Notes: generated from the letters alone by a model not told the origin. Shown: positions 1-11,785, numbered from the stretch's first letter. The stretch: DNA of 50,881 bases from Blautia sp. (GCA_017463155.1 JAFTPT010000037.1:1-50881), one strand, 5' to 3'. Translations and numbers: made by a program.

Positions 1-72
1 CGGCTATATCCTTCCCACTGCCGGGCGGATTCCGGACTTTCACCGGTTAGAAACGTGCGCCGCCGGGCGCAC
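1..72 (-). mobile_element. Group II intron 5' end (probably class IIC), cut by window edge
   Basis: Read on the minus strand, the sequence from 72 downward begins GTGCGCCCGGC, the GUGYG-type start of bacterial group II introns. It continues through GCGCACG and then GGTGAAAGTCC, a string typical of domain I of bacterial introns. The 5' exon ends in a strong hairpin followed by TTTTTCTT, directly abutting the intron. Insertion just behind a rho-independent terminator is the known target habit of class IIC introns. Only about 72 bases are in view, so domains II-VI and any reverse transcriptase gene would lie left of position 1. The class call rests on the insertion site and the start motif, not on a full fold. 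Confidence 0.7.
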
Positions 73-75
73 AAG

Positions 76-126
76 AAAAAGGCCGGAGTTCATATAGCAT
101 GCCTAGCTATATTGAACTCCGGCCTT
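76..126 (-). terminator. Terminator hairpin used as intron target
   Basis: The arms 81-92 and 113-124 pair perfectly, extended by 93-98 with 106-111 and one bulged base at 112. On the minus strand the stem is followed by TTTTTCTT. It would end a minus-strand transcript coming from the right. The intron start at 72 lies only a few bases past the U-tract. Confidence 0.8.
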
Positions 127-180
127 AGTGGTGGCATAACGCCCCGGCGGTCAGTCAGTCCAACCTGATATCTGATCTTT

Positions 181-606
181 TCATCTGTTCCTGATCGGTT
201 TTGACTTATATGTTTTGCCTGTATACAGGTCTCCCGTATATACATGCGAGCAGATCACACAGACGACACTGATATGAATATGTACCGGTGCGTTTTTGTA
301 CGCCTGTGCAGGTAAAAAAGGGTAAAATAATACACGGCCAGGTCTTATGAAAGACTTTAACCGTGTAAAATAGTATCGCCTGCTGATATAGAATAATAAT
401 CCTTTTCCGGTTAAAATCTTCTTCTCATATTGAATGTAGTCATAATGCTCGTGTATTTCATGATTATTTAAAGAGATCCCTTCTACTGCTTTCTTATCTG
501 CCTTGGGATTACATAATACCAGACATTTCCATTCTTGTCACTTGGTAAATTCACCAATCTTTTGCACATTTTTCTTTGAATTTTCTACAGAACGTTTTGT
601 AGGCAT
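181..606 (-). pseudogene. Possible broken ORF, single in-frame TGA
   Basis: The minus strand has a 142-codon frame from an ATG at 606 to a TGA at 181-183, interrupted only by a TGA at 538-540 (codon 23). The open part after that stop runs 118 codons. The predicted N-terminus is basic (MPTKRSVENSKK). I recognise no family and see no Shine-Dalgarno before the ATG. The region is much more AT-rich than its neighbours and lies between two terminators and beside a group II intron, so a decayed imported gene is plausible. Chance openness in AT-rich DNA is equally possible. Confidence 0.25.
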
Positions 607-654
607 AAAGTTTCAGGAAACGCTCGGAAGTGTTGACAATTGTCAGGCAGAAGC

Positions 655-705
655 AAAAACCGGTCCTGCCTCTGCTTCTTTCGGCAGATGTCAGGACCGG
701 TTTTT
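655..705. terminator. Bidirectional terminator
   Basis: The arms 655-668 and 692-705 form a perfect 14-bp stem (AAAAACCGGTCCTG), with A/T runs on both sides so it can work in either direction. It lies just past the end of the minus-strand gene at 730 and closes the ior operon. Confidence 0.85.
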
Positions 706-729
706 GTTTTAACACTCTGTAAAACGCAG

Positions 730-1146
730 TTATTCCGGAAGCTTTCCGGGTGCATACTGCCGGATCAGCTTCTCGGTTCTTTCGACCATCTCCAGGACCA
801 GGCCGTCGCAATGAGGTTTCTTCTCCTCTCCCTTCTCGGCGCTGATGCGCAGGAGGTCACGGCAGTCCATGCAGCCCTCGTGTTCCGCCTTGATGTCGCG
901 GTACAGGTCGAGGATGACCTTCTTGTCATCGATACCGGCAAGGCCCAGCACGGTCACGGCGCCGATGATGGCTCCGCAGGTGCCTCCCATGCGGAGGCCG
1001 CCGCCCGTGTTGCCCATCAGATGGTAGGCCATCTCTTCGTCAAGGCCGAAATCCTCGGCAAAGGCGCACAAAACAGACTGGGAACAGCTGTAGTGTCTCT
1101 CAGTGACAGCTCGAAGAGCCTTCGCCTTTTCCAGATACTTATCCAT
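730..1146 (-). CDS. C_GCAxxG_C_C family protein
   Basis: This 138-residue protein belongs to the small, cysteine-rich C_GCAxxG_C_C family, which is widespread in anaerobes and thought to be redox-related; no reaction is established. Visible family marks are an early cysteine stretch (YSCSQSVLCAF), the glycine-rich core GGTCGAIIG, and later cysteines in EGCMDC and PHCDG. The start is set at 1146 because GGAAAGGA precedes this ATG; the longer frame upstream runs into the preceding gene. It is the last gene of the unit iorA-iorB-aminotransferase, 34 bases after the aminotransferase stop. A role as redox partner or metal protein for that pathway is inference only. Confidence 0.85.
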   Translation of the reverse strand: MDKYLEKAKALRAVTERHYSCSQSVLCAFAEDFGLDEEMAYHLMGNTGGGLRMGGTCGAIIGAVTVLGLAGIDDKKVILDLYRDIKAEHEGCMDCRDLLRISAEKGEEKKPHCDGLVLEMVERTEKLIRQYAPGKLPE

Positions 1147-1180
1147 ATTTATTCCTTTCCGGGATCGATCCTCCCGAACT

Positions 1181-2371
1181 TCAAAGCAGGTGATACTCCT
1201 CCGCCAGCTTCCTGAACTGCGGAAGGGCATTCACGATGGTCTCGTAGGCAACACAGTAAGCCAGCCGCATGTATCCGGGGCACGCAAAGGAGCTTCCCGG
1301 GACCATCAGGATGTTGTATTTCTTACCGGCGTTCACGAATTCCTTTTCATCCGGTACCGGGGACTTTACGAACAGGTAGAAGGCTCCCTCCGGCTTGATG
1401 CACTCGAATCCGAGCTCCTTCAGACCGTTGTACAGGGCCTGGCGGTTCTTGTCGTAGGCGGCCACGTCGGTCTTCTCATCGACACAGCGGGCGATCACCT
1501 TCTGCATCAGGGACGGAGCGTTCACCGCACCGCTGACACGGTTGGCGATGGTCGTCGCCTGGATCAATTCGTCCGCGCCGTCTGCCTCGTCGGGAATCAC
1601 CACATAGCCAATCCGCTCGCCCGGCAGGGACAGGGACTTGCTGTAGGAATAACCGACGATCGTGTTGGCATAGTATTTGGTCAGGTACGGCACAAAGACG
1701 CCGTCGTAGGCCAGCTCCCGGTAGGGCTCGTCCGAGATCAGATAGATGACCGTGCCGAACTCCTTCTGCTTTTCCTCCAGGATGGCTGCCAGCTTTTTGA
1801 TCGTCTCCTCGGAGTAGACAACGCCCGTCGGATTGTGAGGCGTGTTGACGATCACGGCCCTGGTCTTCGGCGTGATCTTTTCGGCAAACTCGGCGAGGTT
1901 CGGCTGGAAGGTGCTGGTGTCGGGCGTTACCTCAACGAGAACGCCGTCGTAGTTGCGGACGTATGCGCCGTATTCCAGGAAATACGGGGCAAAGACGATC
2001 ACCTCTTCGCCCGGATTCAGGATCGCCTTGAGGGTGATGTTGAGACCGCTGGCCGCGCCGACGGTCATGATCAGGTTTTTTGCCGCGAAGGTCGTCCCGA
2101 ACCGGCGGTTCAGGGACTCCGCGATGGTCTGGCGGACGTCCTCAAAGCCTGCGTTGTTCATGTAGCCGTGGATCACCGTGGGCTCTGTCTCGTTGACCAG
2201 GTCGATGATGGCCTGCCGGACGCTGTCCGGAGCCGGTACGCTGGGATTTCCCAGGCTGAAGTCAAAGACATTCTCCGGACCATACTGCTGACGAAGGCGG
2301 TTCCCTTCCTCGAACATGATGCGGATCGCGGAATTGTTTTTTACAAAGGGTTTCATTTTTTCTGAGATCAT
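1181..2371 (-). CDS. PLP-dependent class I/II aminotransferase
   Basis: This 396-residue fold-type I aminotransferase is close in layout to aspartate/aromatic aminotransferases. The pyridoxal-phosphate lysine sits in SYSKSLSLPGERIGY; NTPHNPTG and SDEPYREL are the usual cofactor-pocket motifs, and the N-terminal FSLGNPSVPAP corresponds to the substrate-gating loop. It starts 19 bases after iorB stops and is surely co-transcribed with it. In that context it probably converts aromatic or branched amino acids to the 2-oxo acids oxidised by IorAB, but substrate specificity cannot be read from the sequence. Confidence 0.9.
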   Translation of the reverse strand: MISEKMKPFVKNNSAIRIMFEEGNRLRQQYGPENVFDFSLGNPSVPAPDSVRQAIIDLVNETEPTVIHGYMNNAGFEDVRQTIAESLNRRFGTTFAAKNLIMTVGAASGLNITLKAILNPGEEVIVFAPYFLEYGAYVRNYDGVLVEVTPDTSTFQPNLAEFAEKITPKTRAVIVNTPHNPTGVVYSEETIKKLAAILEEKQKEFGTVIYLISDEPYRELAYDGVFVPYLTKYYANTIVGYSYSKSLSLPGERIGYVVIPDEADGADELIQATTIANRVSGAVNAPSLMQKVIARCVDEKTDVAAYDKNRQALYNGLKELGFECIKPEGAFYLFVKSPVPDEKEFVNAGKKYNILMVPGSSFACPGYMRLAYCVAYETIVNALPQFRKLAEEYHLL

Positions 2372-2390
2372 GCTGTCATTTCCTCCGTTA

Positions 2391-2963
2391 TCACTGTACC
2401 GCGTCCATACCGACCTGCAGCGCTTTTTTGTTCAGTTCCAGGAACTTCGGCTTGATGTTCGCTTCCAGGATCGTATCCCAGTCGATCGCGGTGAGGCCCA
2501 TGGCTTTGATGAGCGTCCCGAGAAGGATGATGTTGGAAGCCTTTTCGTTCCCCAGTTCCCTGGCAAGGCCTGTCGCGTCCACGACGCGGGCACTCACATG
2601 CTTTTTGATCTCGTCCAGCACATCGTCCGGATAGGTCTCATCACCCGTGATGACGGACATGGAGGGGATCTCCACATCGTTGACCACCAGGGTTCCGTCC
2701 TTTTTGAGGTAATCCAGCGCCCGGAGCGCTTCCATTTTTTCGAACGAGACGATGATATCGGCCTGACCTTTTTCAATCACGGGGGACATGACCTTCTCGC
2801 CGTAGCGGACCTGTGAGGAGACCGAGCCGCCCCGCTGGGACATGCCGTGGATCTCACTCATCTTGACGTCATAGCCTGCTTCCATGAGGCCGTTTGTCAG
2901 GATCTTGCTGGCAAGGATCGTTCCCTGGCCGCCGACGCCAACCAAAAGTATACTTTTTGTCAT
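2391..2963 (-). CDS. iorB: Indolepyruvate:ferredoxin oxidoreductase, beta subunit
   Basis: This is the 190-residue gamma-domain subunit of 2-oxoacid:ferredoxin oxidoreductases (POR_N/IorB type). The N-terminus MTKSILLVGVGGQGT is the Rossmann-like start typical of IorB, followed by EIHGMSQRGGSV, a strongly conserved stretch. It pairs with IorA to oxidise aryl pyruvates to aryl acetyl-CoA, reducing ferredoxin. The start at 2963 lies five bases past the iorA stop; the longer upstream frame overlaps iorA and is not the protein start. Confidence 0.93.
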   Translation of the reverse strand: MTKSILLVGVGGQGTILASKILTNGLMEAGYDVKMSEIHGMSQRGGSVSSQVRYGEKVMSPVIEKGQADIIVSFEKMEALRALDYLKKDGTLVVNDVEIPSMSVITGDETYPDDVLDEIKKHVSARVVDATGLARELGNEKASNIILLGTLIKAMGLTAIDWDTILEANIKPKFLELNKKALQVGMDAVQ

Positions 2964-2968
2964 GGTCT

Positions 2969-4747
2969 TCAGTCCTCCTTCCCGATCGCCTGCTTCGGGC
3001 AGACCTGCGCGCAGACATCGCAGCCCACACACTGTGCCCGGTTGATCACGACTTTTTTGGTCTCCGCCACGTAGGACATGGCCGGACATCCGGCCTTCAG
3101 GCACTTCTTGCAGCCGATGCACTTGTCCGGATCCACCTTGTCGCGGGTCACGAACAGCTCGGTGAATTCTTCCCTGTCCTCTTTGGAGAACTTCTTGAGT
3201 GCGCAGGGCCAGCGCGTGATGATCACGGACGGCTCGTCAAGGGCCAGGCACTTGTCCAGCGTGTCGTCCACTTCCTGCAGGTTGTTGGGGTTGATGACGT
3301 ACACGTGCTTGACGCCGATGGCGCGGACGATATCCTCGATCTTGATGAGGGTCGTCTCCTCGCCCTTGGCGGTGTAGCCGGTGCCGGGGTTGTCCTGATG
3401 GCCTGTCATGCCGGTGATCCGGTTGTCGAGGATGATGTTGACGGTGTTGGCTTTATTGTAGACCGTGTTGATCAGCGAATTGATACCGGTGTGGAAGAAC
3501 GTGGAGTCTCCGAGCACCGTCACGACGCGCCTGTCAACGCCCTCCATGTGGAAGGCTCTCTGAGCACCGGCGCCGAGGCTGAAGCTGGCTCCCATACATA
3601 CGGTGGAATCCATGGCCTGGTACGGCTTGCCGGCAGCCAGCGTGTAGCAGCCGATGTCGCCGCTGATCATGATGTCCTTGCGCTTGCCGAGCCGGTAGAA
3701 AAGGCCTCTGTGCGGGCAGCCCGCGCAGAAGGTCGGCGCGCGGCCGATCAGCTTGGTGCGGTCAAATTCGATCGTCTCGTTGGGCTTGCCGGTGATGCAT
3801 GCACGGATCACATCCGGCGTCAGCTCGCCCATCGACGGAAACAGGTCCTTGCCGATGCAGGCGCAGCCCTGCTGGCGGACGAATTCCTCGATGTAGGGAT
3901 CATTCTCCTCCAGCACGTAGACCTTGTCCACGCGGCTGCAGAAGTCCTTGATAAGTCCCGCGGGCAGCGGATTGGTAAAGCCGAGCTTCAGGTAGGAGGC
4001 CTTGTCCCCGAAGATCTCCTTTGCATAGTAATAGCAGATCCCGGAGGCGATGACGCCCACGCTCGTGTCCCCCATCTCGATGCGGTTGAAGGGCGTAGTC
4101 TCGGAGTAGGCTTCGAGCTTTTTCATGCGCTCCAGGAGCTTGACCTTCAGATTGCGCGCGATGGCGGGAAGGCAGACATACTTGGCCGGATTCTTGGTCC
4201 ATTCCTTGTGGGGAACATCCTTCCGGTCCTTCAGCTCCACGATGGTCTTGGAATGACACACGCGGGTGGTCAGACGGATGATGAACGGAGTGTCGAACTC
4301 TTCTCCCAGCTCGTAGGCCGCCTTGACCATGTCGATGCATTCCTGGCTGTCGGAGGGCTCGAGCATGGCGATCTTGGCAGCCTTTGCGTAGTTCCGGTTG
4401 TCCTGCTCGTTCTGGGAGGAGAACATGCCCGGCTCATCGGCCGTCACGATCACGTTTCCGCCGTTCACGCCCATATAGGCCCAGGTGAACATCGGGTCCG
4501 CCGCCACATTCATTCCGACATGCTTCATGGAGACCATGCTGCGAAGGCCCGCGATCGAGGCTCCGATCGCGGATTCCATGGCGACCTTCTCGTTGGGTGC
4601 CCATTCCGCGTAGATCTCTTTGTATTCTGCAAGGTTTTCCAGTATCTCCGTACTGGGTGTGCCCGGATAGGCAGACGCGTAGGATACGCCTGCCTCGTAG
4701 GCTCCTCTGGCGATGGCCTCATCGCCTGTCAAGAGTTTTTTCATCAT
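2969..4747 (-). CDS. iorA: Indolepyruvate:ferredoxin oxidoreductase, alpha subunit
   Basis: This 592-residue catalytic subunit uses thiamine diphosphate and iron-sulphur clusters. The N-terminal pyrimidine-type domain (ASAYPGTPSTEI) is followed by a C-terminal TPP-binding region with GDIGCYTL and GDSTFFHTG. At the C-terminus two 4Fe-4S motifs, CIGCKKCLKAGCP and CVGCDVCAQVCP, carry electrons to ferredoxin. The full length matches IorA proteins. Two adjacent ATGs exist at 4747 and 4744; AGGAGG at 4751-4756 favours the second slightly. It is the first gene of the unit and its promoter must lie in 4748-4852, overlapping the atp terminator. Confidence 0.95.
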   Translation of the reverse strand: MMKKLLTGDEAIARGAYEAGVSYASAYPGTPSTEILENLAEYKEIYAEWAPNEKVAMESAIGASIAGLRSMVSMKHVGMNVAADPMFTWAYMGVNGGNVIVTADEPGMFSSQNEQDNRNYAKAAKIAMLEPSDSQECIDMVKAAYELGEEFDTPFIIRLTTRVCHSKTIVELKDRKDVPHKEWTKNPAKYVCLPAIARNLKVKLLERMKKLEAYSETTPFNRIEMGDTSVGVIASGICYYYAKEIFGDKASYLKLGFTNPLPAGLIKDFCSRVDKVYVLEENDPYIEEFVRQQGCACIGKDLFPSMGELTPDVIRACITGKPNETIEFDRTKLIGRAPTFCAGCPHRGLFYRLGKRKDIMISGDIGCYTLAAGKPYQAMDSTVCMGASFSLGAGAQRAFHMEGVDRRVVTVLGDSTFFHTGINSLINTVYNKANTVNIILDNRITGMTGHQDNPGTGYTAKGEETTLIKIEDIVRAIGVKHVYVINPNNLQEVDDTLDKCLALDEPSVIITRWPCALKKFSKEDREEFTELFVTRDKVDPDKCIGCKKCLKAGCPAMSYVAETKKVVINRAQCVGCDVCAQVCPKQAIGKED

Positions 4748-4763
4748 AACCTCCTCACAAAAG

Positions 4764-4790
4764 AAAAGCCGATCTGTGACGACCGGCTTT
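4764..4790 (-). terminator. Terminator of the atp operon
   Basis: On the minus strand a 10-bp stem AAAGCCGGTC/GATCGGCTTT (one G-U pair) with a 6-base loop is followed by TCTTTT. It sits between atpC and iorA and separates the two operons. Confidence 0.75.
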
Positions 4791-4852
4791 CCTGCATCTT
4801 AAACTATCTCCCGGTACTGGTTTACCGATACATGCGTGATGCCGGCAGCGGC

Positions 4853-5254
4853 TCACTGCTTAACGCTGAGTCTCACGAGCGCTCTCTGGAGCTTGGCCTG
4901 GACGATCGCGTAATCGTGATCCGAAAGACCACCCTTGGCGATCATCTCCTCTGCCTTTCTTCTGGCTTCCTTCGCCCGTTCCTCATCAATATTTTCCTCC
5001 CACTCCCAGGTGGTGGCCAGCACATGTACGCTTCCCCCGATGACCGTCAGCATACCGCCGATACAGGCGGCGTTCCGCACAGTGCCATCCTCGAGGACCA
5101 CATGAGCCTCGCCCATCCCGAGAGCCGTACAGTAATTGATATGACCTGCCAGGATCGCCAGGTCTCCCGTGATGGTACGACAAACGATCCGTTCAGCCTC
5201 TCCTTCATACAGGAGGCCGTCCGGAGTACCGATCCTAAGCGGAAACGTTGCCAT
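4853..5254 (-). CDS. atpC: ATP synthase F1 epsilon subunit
   Basis: This 133-residue central-stalk subunit has an N-terminal beta-sandwich (FPLRIGTPDGLLYEGEAERI, then GDLAILAGH) and a C-terminal helical hairpin rich in Ala, Arg and Glu that can inhibit ATP hydrolysis in the family. It is the last gene of the atp operon. Two in-frame ATGs are six bases apart; the second (5254) is chosen because AGGAGG directly touches the first. Confidence 0.93.
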   Translation of the reverse strand: MATFPLRIGTPDGLLYEGEAERIVCRTITGDLAILAGHINYCTALGMGEAHVVLEDGTVRNAACIGGMLTVIGGSVHVLATTWEWEENIDEERAKEARRKAEEMIAKGGLSDHDYAIVQAKLQRALVRLSVKQ

Positions 5255-5266
5255 AGACATCCTCCT

Positions 5267-6664
<1,398 letters not shown>

Positions 6665-6698
6665 TTATGATCTCCATTCTGCGGATTCTAAGCTCTCA

Positions 6699-7559
6699 TC
6701 AGAGGCCTTCGGCGCCTCCGACGATTTCCGTGATTTCCTGCGTAATGCTTGCCTGCCGCGCCCGGTTGTAATGCAGATTCAGCTTTTCGATCATTTCCTC
6801 CGCATTGTCGGTGGCTGCCTCCATCGCGTTGCGCCTGGCCGCCAGCTCACTGGCCACACTGTCGCAGACGCCGCCGTAGACAAGCCCCGCCAGATACTCC
6901 GGCACGATCGCGTCAAAGACCGTCTGTGCATCCGGTTCATACAGGATCAGATTGCGGTTCTTCCGGCGCTCCTCCTCCCCGTTTTCAGCCACTCCCGAAA
7001 GGGGAAGCATCGGATACACCTTCGGGGCCTGCGAGAGCATGGAGACAAATTCGGTGTAGCAAAGCTCGATGCTGCCGAATTCCTTGCCTCGGTAGCCCTG
7101 ACAGAGGACGTTCGCGATCTCAAAGCAGTCGGACACCGATATGTCCGCGATCTCCGCAAAGCTTTCCGTCAGGATCGTCGCCTTGCGGCGCTTGTAATAC
7201 TCCACGGCCTTTTTGCCGATGGGCAGCACCACATATTCCTTGCCCTTCATCTCCTCCTCCACACGCTTGAACATGTTGGAGTTGTAGCCGCCGGCCAGAC
7301 CGCGGTCGCCCGCGATGACCACATAGCAGCATACAGTGCTCTCCGTAGGCTTTGTGTAGACGGAGGTGAAATCCAGGTTCGTCTCGGCGATATCCTGAAG
7401 GGTCCCGTACAGTTCCTTAAAATACGGACGGCAGAGGTCTGCTCTTTCCTTTGCCTTACGCAGCTTGGAGGATGCCACGAGTTCCATGGCCTTGGTGATC
7501 TGCATGGTACTCTGGACACTCTTTATACGAAGCTTGACCGCTTTCATATTTGAAGCCAT
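6699..7559 (-). CDS. atpG: ATP synthase F1 gamma subunit
   Basis: This is the 286-residue rotor shaft of F1. The N-terminal helix (MKAVKLRIKSVQSTMQITKA) and the C-terminal helix (RRNAMEAATDNAEEMIEKL, then ITQEITEIVGGA) are the classic coiled-coil ends, with the GDRGLAGGYN segment in the Rossmann-like middle. GGGAGG lies seven bases before the ATG. It sits between atpA and atpD, as is usual. Confidence 0.97.
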   Translation of the reverse strand: MASNMKAVKLRIKSVQSTMQITKAMELVASSKLRKAKERADLCRPYFKELYGTLQDIAETNLDFTSVYTKPTESTVCCYVVIAGDRGLAGGYNSNMFKRVEEEMKGKEYVVLPIGKKAVEYYKRRKATILTESFAEIADISVSDCFEIANVLCQGYRGKEFGSIELCYTEFVSMLSQAPKVYPMLPLSGVAENGEEERRKNRNLILYEPDAQTVFDAIVPEYLAGLVYGGVCDSVASELAARRNAMEAATDNAEEMIEKLNLHYNRARQASITQEITEIVGGAEGL

Positions 7560-7577
7560 TTTGCGTCCTCCCGGTGT

Positions 7578-9110
<1,533 letters not shown>

Positions 9111-9125
9111 GTTTCCATTCCATCC

Positions 9126-9665
9126 TTATACGATTATTTCACTTAGTTTCCTGGAAATGCCGTCCAGACGTCCGCTGACCGTACCATCCAGCTGCCTGCC
9201 TTCCAATTCAACCTTGATTCCTGCAACCACCTTCGGATCGACCTTTTTGATGAGCGAAATGGTCTTGCCGCTGACGGCTTCGAGTTTCGCCCTGAGGGCC
9301 TTCTCCTGGGCTTCGCCAAGGGGAACCGCGCTGGTGACCACCGCCTCCGCAATGTGATTGTCATCATTGTACCGGCGGGTGTATTCCTCGCAGCATCCTG
9401 CATACTCCCGGAGGAGATTTTTGTCACATAATAATTTGAGAAAACTGACCAGATAGCGCTCTGCCTGGGAGCCAAAGGCTTCTTCGATCATGTTCTTCCG
9501 TTCCGAGGCCGGAATGGAAGGCTCCGCAAGAAGCCGCAGGTAATCCGGATTCTCCCGGAAGATCGTCCGTACCTGCTGCAGCTGCTCCAGGATCGTGCCT
9601 GTCAGCTGTTCCTCGGCGGCGAGGTCATAAAGGCTGCCGCCGTAAATTCTGGCAGTCTGCGTCAT
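9126..9665 (-). CDS. atpH: ATP synthase F1 delta subunit
   Basis: This 179-residue peripheral-stalk subunit is at normal length. It has an N-terminal helical bundle beginning ARIYGGSLYDLAAEE and the conserved C-terminal block DPKVVAGIKVELEGRQLDGT, typical of OSCP/delta. Its ATG overlaps the atpF stop by four bases (ATGA), implying translational coupling with the b subunit it binds. Confidence 0.95.
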   Translation of the reverse strand: MTQTARIYGGSLYDLAAEEQLTGTILEQLQQVRTIFRENPDYLRLLAEPSIPASERKNMIEEAFGSQAERYLVSFLKLLCDKNLLREYAGCCEEYTRRYNDDNHIAEAVVTSAVPLGEAQEKALRAKLEAVSGKTISLIKKVDPKVVAGIKVELEGRQLDGTVSGRLDGISRKLSEIIV

Positions 9666-10165
9666 GACGTCTCACCTACATTCGCTATAAATTCATTTAT
9701 CAGCTTCTCATGGTCTTCTTCCGAAATCTCGCGCTCGATCACTTTGCCGGCGATCTCCATCGCCATGCTTCCGATCTCATCCTTGATCTCATTGACGGCC
9801 TTGCGCTTCTCAAGAGCGATGTCCGCCTCCGCCTTGACCTTGATGGCGGCCGCCTCCTTGTTCGCCTGCTGCAGCATCTCCTCGGTCTGGAGAGCAGCCG
9901 TTTTCTGGGCGGTGGTCAGGATCTCGTTTGCCTTGGCTCTGGCATCCTGCATGTTCTGCTCATACTCGGCCTTCATGGCCACAGCCTCATCCTTTGCCTT
10001 GACCGCATCCTGGATCTCCGCGTCCGCCATGGCTTTCCGTTTTTCCAGGACCTCATTGATCGGCTTGTAAAGGAATTTCTTGATCAGAAATGCCGTGATA
10101 AAGAGATTCAGGATCTGCGCGATGATGGTCCAGGGAACAAGTCCGACTAATTCCTGCACCTGCAT
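9662..10165 (-). CDS. atpF: ATP synthase F0 b subunit
   Basis: This 167-residue protein has one N-terminal membrane helix (about residues 9-29, IIAQILNLFITAFLIKKFLY) followed by a long charged coiled coil rich in Ala, Glu, Lys and Gln. This is the peripheral stalk that holds F1 to the a subunit. It lies 12 bases after atpE and overlaps atpH by four bases. Confidence 0.95.
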   Translation of the reverse strand: MQVQELVGLVPWTIIAQILNLFITAFLIKKFLYKPINEVLEKRKAMADAEIQDAVKAKDEAVAMKAEYEQNMQDARAKANEILTTAQKTAALQTEEMLQQANKEAAAIKVKAEADIALEKRKAVNEIKDEIGSMAMEIAGKVIEREISEEDHEKLINEFIANVGETS

Positions 10166-10177
10166 GCTTTATCCCCC

Positions 10178-10474
<297 letters not shown>

Positions 10475-10510
10475 TTATATTGTCCTTATTTAATTGTCTA
10501 TGAATTGCTG

Positions 10511-11290
10511 TTAGTCTGTCTCTGCCGCCGTCGATATGTACATGACGGTCAGCATGCAGAAAATGAAGGCCTGCATGATCCCCGAGAACCAGTCAAAGTA
10601 CACCGACGTGATCGCCGGAATACCCACATCCAGGAACGGGATCTTTGAAAGCACCGCGCCGACGGCACCCGGGATCAACCGGAAGAGCGCAGCGCTGGCC
10701 CCGGCCAGGGCCCCGTAGATCAGGCCGTTGATGACCACGCCGGAAAGGATGTTTCCAAAATGACGGCAGGCCATACTGACCGGCGTCGAAAACTCCGACA
10801 GGACATTGAAGGGCGTCAGGACAAAGATCGGCTCCGTAAATCCCTTCAGATAACCGCCCACTCCGTTGGCCTTCAGTTTTTGCTTTGTGATCATGACAAA
10901 GACCACGATCGCCCACGCAGCTTCCGTGGACAGATCCGCCGTCGGGCTCCGCAGGCCCACCAGGCTGATCAGGTTCGAGATCACGCTGGTCACAAAAAGA
11001 GCTGATACGAAAGGTATCATGTACGCGAACTTCTCGCCCATCAGGCCGACTACGAAGTTTTTGCCCGTATCCACCAGCATCTCCGCCAATGCCTGGCGCT
11101 TGGAGATATTCTCGACCCGGAGATTCCGCGTCAGGAAGATACACAGCAAAAAGATCAGCAGCATGACGAGCCAGCTTACGACAATGGTTTCGCTGATCTG
11201 CAGCCTGCCTAGGAACGGCAGGTCAACGGGAAGTTCAAAAAGAACTCTTGCTCCCGATATATCCAGATCCATACTCAATTCCACCTCCAT
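10511..11290 (-). CDS. atpB: ATP synthase F0 a subunit
   Basis: This 259-residue membrane stator protein has five or six hydrophobic helices. The conserved helix with the essential arginine appears as CRHFGNILSG. The C-terminal region is also hydrophobic, as expected for the half-channels. It is the first structural gene of the operon after the two small accessory genes and precedes atpE by 54 bases. Confidence 0.95.
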   Translation of the reverse strand: MEVELSMDLDISGARVLFELPVDLPFLGRLQISETIVVSWLVMLLIFLLCIFLTRNLRVENISKRQALAEMLVDTGKNFVVGLMGEKFAYMIPFVSALFVTSVISNLISLVGLRSPTADLSTEAAWAIVVFVMITKQKLKANGVGGYLKGFTEPIFVLTPFNVLSEFSTPVSMACRHFGNILSGVVINGLIYGALAGASAALFRLIPGAVGAVLSKIPFLDVGIPAITSVYFDWFSGIMQAFIFCMLTVMYISTAAETD

Positions 11291-11356
11291 TCGCTTTTGG
11301 TCTTTTATGCTTCACCGCCCTCCGCCTGCGATAAAGCAGAAGCGGGTAAAACCGTA

Positions 11357-11776
11357 TTATGCGTTCTGTTTCAGAAGGATCGACCGTATCTTGGCGGCCG
11401 CCCCGGGAAACAGAAGCGGGACAAGTCCTGCCACGAACTGGATGAACGGGGCCGCGATCGCGATCACCATCCAGATGACCTGCAGGAGCATCCGCCGGGT
11501 GTAGCTGGATTTCATATACGCGGACGCCTGCTTTTCATCCTCGGTGGACGACACCTTCTGGACCGTAAGTCCCAGCAGAAAGAAATTGACTGCCGCTACG
11601 ATCCCGCCGAGGATCCCACCCAGGACGACCCGGTAGTCAAACGGTACTTTATCAGGCATAACACCATGAAGTATTGCAAAAACCACAAGCATGACGGCCA
11701 CTCCGATCAGCTCGGAAACTGCCACGAATTTTGTCTCCTTCCGGACGGCCGGTGCCACATTGTCAAAAAGATGCAT
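11357..11776 (-). CDS. atpI: ATP synthase subunit I (AtpI-like)
   Basis: This 139-residue membrane protein has four predicted helices in two hairpins, separated by a polar segment near residues 70-90 (VQKVSSTEDEKQASAY). Position at the head of an atp operon, size and topology fit the ATP synthase I family, thought to help c-ring assembly or Mg2+ supply. Sequence motifs in this family are weak, so the call leans on context. Confidence 0.75.
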   Translation of the reverse strand: MHLFDNVAPAVRKETKFVAVSELIGVAVMLVVFAILHGVMPDKVPFDYRVVLGGILGGIVAAVNFFLLGLTVQKVSSTEDEKQASAYMKSSYTRRMLLQVIWMVIAIAAPFIQFVAGLVPLLFPGAAAKIRSILLKQNA

Positions 11777-11785
11777 AGCTGCTCC

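Noticed and set aside
218-229. CCTGTATACAGG palindrome
   Set aside because: It is short, within AT-rich DNA of unclear coding status, with no promoter beside it.
1103-2365. Long plus-strand frame opposite the aminotransferase
   Set aside because: It mirrors a well-recognised PLP enzyme on the other strand; composition (many His, Asp, Val, Gly) is typical of antisense shadows.
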